Shown piece by piece: positions 61,110 through 64,000 of a DNA stretch of 64,000 nucleotides. This stretch comes from Camarhynchus parvulus (taxonomy: Eukaryota > Chordata > Aves > Passeriformes > Thraupidae), in the NCBI RefSeq assembly GCF_901933205.1, contig NC_044576.1:10883024-10947023 (forward strand), written 5' to 3'. How positions within the stretch are numbered: the first letter of the stretch is position 1; each line of letters opens with the position of its first letter. A program made the position numbers and the translations under genes. The notes under the pieces were generated by a model, which saw only the letters and a program-made list of their open reading frames with translations, made no database searches and was not told where the DNA came from.

Positions 61110-61855
61110 AGAAAGCCAGTAAGGATGTGCTCTTTTCTGGGTTCCCTCCTACTGTTTCCACCATGCAAGGGAATTATTTTGGAGCAGAATATTGCAAGTT
61201 ATCTTACTGCAGTGTTTTAGGGCTTGGGATGAGCTGGGGAATATCTTTTGATTAATATTACCCACCTCACTAAACACTCTAATTTCAAGCAAAAGATGAG
61301 ATTAAAGTGCACTCTACACAGAAATTTTCTCCAAGCTTTTTTTGACTTTTTGTTCAACAATTTACACCTAATTAAAACTACTTTGAATGGTAACGGTGAT
61401 ACTAAATAATAGTGAGACTAAAGTGGATCAAAACAACACAGTCAACATTCTAAAACTGCACCTTATATGTCCTTACAATAAAATTTAAAAACAGTCCAAG
61501 TGTATTAAAACATTGTTAAATCCATATTTTGTATTTGAAAATATCACTTGCTAATAACACTTGGTAAATGAGACATGGACACTGTATTTTGAATCTTATT
61601 CATCAGTCAGTACTTGCAAACTCTAAGTTATGAACCTGTAATCATCAAAGGTGATTGAGCATTTTTCCTTAACCTGATCGCAGAAAATCATAGGGAGAAA
61701 TATCCTTAACTTTGGCACTCTCACTCTTGCCTTGTAGGACAAAGCTAGAAATTAAATTGGAGAAAGAATGGAATAAACTGGGAAATGAGCAAACCTATTT
61801 ATCAAGTCTTTGACACACACACAGAATATGCAATAGAAATACTTCTACACTTGTG
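61110..61855. other. Non-coding stretch, nothing recognised
   Basis: AT-rich unique-looking sequence. Confidence 0.5.
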
Positions 61856-61859
61856 CATT

Positions 61860-62010
61860 TCATGCAACGATGCATATTGAGATGTCTGTCTAAAGCTTCA
61901 TTGATGGCTCATTAATAGTTTTATTAATGGACAGTTTAATCATGCACAGAAGGATTTCATCTACTTTCCTGATCGTGGCCTTTTATTAATCTTCTCACAG
62001 AAGGGTATAT
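61860..62010. promoter_or_regulatory. Candidate conserved non-coding element, homeodomain-motif dense
   Basis: Three ATTAAT words (GCTCATTAATAG, TTTTATTAATGGAC, TTTTATTAATCTTC), a GTTTAATCATGCAC segment, and ATGCAACGATGCATATTGAG (octamer-like ATGCATAT) occur in about 130 non-repetitive bases. Consistent with a developmental enhancer; conservation unseen. Confidence 0.35.
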
Positions 62011-62595
62011 TATACCTGGGCCTGCAATCTCAAAAGACTGGTGTTGGTCTATGTCAACTAAAAAAACATTTTAGAGAACAATTGGAGTTGTTTGGAGTTG
62101 GATTGGGTAGCAATTTCTAATAGAGGCAATGGGGTAGAATCTGAAGAATAGCAGAGAGAGGCCAGGATCTGAAGGAGAATGCCTGAAGGCACACCAGCTA
62201 CCCCTTGGATTCTGTTCTTCTAATTTTTTGTTATTCTAATTATTTTGTTACTAAAGGACAAACTTTGAAATTCCAAATGAGAGAAACCATATCTTTCAAC
62301 AATTTATCAATATATATTGAAAGCTTAGACTGTACTGTTATCTGGGCATTTTGTTAGAAATACTTGAAAACACACTTTTTTTTTCCCCTGATTGAGGTTA
62401 GAAAGCCAAGTTTTTCAGGAAATGAAGTTACATGCCGACTTATCCTGGCACCATAATTCTGTCAGTGTTTCCAAGGGGTTAAGTTTGAAAATGAGTGATT
62501 ATGAAGCTAAATGTCTGTCTTGCACACGAAAACACTAATTATGATTTCTCAAATGAATACAGAAAAAGCCACACATCTTTTAAAGAACCATATGC
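62011..62595. other. Non-coding stretch, nothing recognised
   Basis: AT-rich sequence with no supported feature. Confidence 0.5.
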
Positions 62596-62599
62596 TTCT

Positions 62600-62990
62600 G
62601 CTTTCAAAATGAAAACAAATTAAAATATCCACAGGAGCTTTTATAGTGATTAAAATCTGCCAACCAACAGAGCTAAGTAAGTTAATTAGCACCAAAGAAG
62701 CCTCAAGTGATCTGCAGTTTTAGTCACAATCCTTTTGTCTAAAATTTAGATGACTAAAGTTACTTTGTACGTGGAAAAGATTTATGTAGCATGGTACAAA
62801 AGACAAAGTGCAAACTTGGGATGATTTTCACGTAATTTCTTTTCTACCATATTTCCTGTGCCTGTCTGGAGCACAGAGCTATCAGATAATAGCAGCCATT
62901 TTACAATCATCACTTTAGCAAATGCAAATGCCCACGAGGTTACTATTTAATCAAAGTCAAAAGGAAAGATCTGATAGGCTTAAATTCCCA
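62600..62990. promoter_or_regulatory. Candidate conserved non-coding element
   Basis: Non-repetitive, motif-like words throughout: GCTTTTATAGTGATTAAAA, AGTTAATTAGCACC, TATCAGATAATAGCAGCCAT, TAGCAAATGCAAATGCCC (POU-type ATGCAAAT) and AATCAAAGTCAAAAGG (TCF/LEF-like). Two sub-blocks (62620-62770 and 62850-62990) are separated by a plainer stretch. Texture-based call. Confidence 0.35.
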
Positions 62991-64000
62991 ATCATAGCCA
63001 AATTTTAAATGAACACAAAAAAGTGCCCTTTTTGGTACCTTTTGGGCCTCAAACTGTTTGAAGCTCTTCATACAGTTTAAAAATATCTTCTAAAATAGTA
63101 TTACAACTTTTCCCCAAAAAACTAAGAAGCTTTACTGAAAATAAATCCCTGACATTTTCCAGTTCTCTCTGACAGTGACCAAGAACAAATGCACAACATC
63201 CATTGCATCCAGTCATAATATCACCAACAAGGAAAATAATTTTTATTTTACTACTGCAAATGGGTCTGCAAAAATACTGAAAACACTTTTCTATGAATAC
63301 TAGTAGAAATTTTAAATTAATCTCCATTGTATGTATGAGCATCTGTGTTTATTTTCCCTGAATAGTCTATTTACTGGCAGAATTTCTAGATGAATAAAGT
63401 TACTGGCAGCACAATTCACATAAACAGAACTCACTTCTTGTAAGCATTCAGACCAAACCAAATTGAGCAAGGAGCTCTTCCAGCAAAGTAGCAAAAATAA
63501 TAAATGTAAAGGAATAAACCTTATTGGAAGTTTGTGAAACACCTCCTATGAGAAAAGAGGATCTAGGACCATGCATCTGGGACAGAACATTCAGCCTTTC
63601 TGATACCAAATATTCTCAATTGCTTGTTAACAATCTGATGAAATTATTCAATAAGTTCTCTGTGAAATACATTTGGGAAAAATTCCATCCCTCAGTGATA
63701 GTTTGAAGACATGAAAAAAAGAGAAGAAATTAGTCAAATAATTACTACCACATTACAAATAGAGAATGAATTTAGACAAGAGCTTCAAATGACCAGTGGG
63801 CACAAATAAAAAACATTAATGACAGTGGTAGAAATGCAGTTTCTGTGCATTCTACAGGTGCAGAGAACCAAATGGCTTCTTTGCTCACAGATCTTGATTT
63901 CTTTTTGCAATTCAGTAAAAAAAGTGCTTTCATGTACACCTTCTCCTCACCAAAGAAACGGGAGTGAAAGTGCCACTGCAGCCTAATGCCCTCAGACCTG
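62991..64000. other. Non-coding stretch to the window end
   Basis: AT-rich. Minus-strand frames of 97 and 76 codons (63049-63542) overlap and show no domain. No supported exon reaches the right edge. Confidence 0.5.

Noticed and set aside
1..64000. CRISPR arrays, tRNA/rRNA genes, prokaryotic operons, prophage
   Set aside because: No spaced direct-repeat array, no cloverleaf-like or rRNA segments, and the repeat content (CR1, ERVL-type LTR) points to a bird nuclear genome.

Overview
The window looks like vertebrate, most likely bird (probably songbird), nuclear DNA. It is AT-rich and almost gene-free, and its interspersed repeats are CR1 LINEs with the typical avian 3' tail, plus one LTR that resembles the ERVL-type LTRs common in bird genomes. 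Stop codons are frequent in all six frames; the longest open frames (about 100-180 codons) lack codon structure, recognisable domains and conserved motifs, and I treat them as chance. There are no bacterial signatures (no operons, ribosome binding sites, rRNA/tRNA genes or CRISPR).

Layout. 1-8400 is AT-rich 5' flank with one probable conserved non-coding element (about 2360-2530) and a small CR1 scrap (5606-5695). 8428-9230 is the only strong gene signal: a TATA box, a CpG island (about 43 CpG in 8461-8940 by hand count), a leader with four upstream ORFs, then an ATG at 8891 that opens 28 codons of signal-peptide-like sequence and runs into a consensus splice donor at 8975/8976. The simplest reading is the promoter and first exon of a plus-strand gene for a secreted or membrane protein. 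I could not identify the gene. I found no second exon, so the rest of the window (about 55 kb) is best read as its first intron, or as intergenic DNA if the exon call is wrong.

9.2-64 kb holds CR1 copies at 12.4, 12.8, 16.6, 28.5, 54.7 and 56.5 kb, a 43-bp minisatellite at 14.77 kb, a probable solo LTR at 38.69 kb, A-tracts at 45.9, 48.3 and 55.8 kb, a 114-nt pure-purine tract at 58.93 kb, and a second small CpG-rich patch at 59.74-59.96 kb. Between these are stretches whose texture (balanced composition, dense homeodomain-type ATTA cores, no repeat signature) suggests conserved regulatory DNA. These are inferences from one sequence and need an alignment.

Most interesting items: the uORF arrangement converging on the 8891 start codon (including an AUG-UAA start-stop and an ATGA overlap), a perfect 18-bp inverted SOX-type palindrome at 36829, and the possible alternative promoter at 59.74 kb. 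I found no convincing new multi-gene system.
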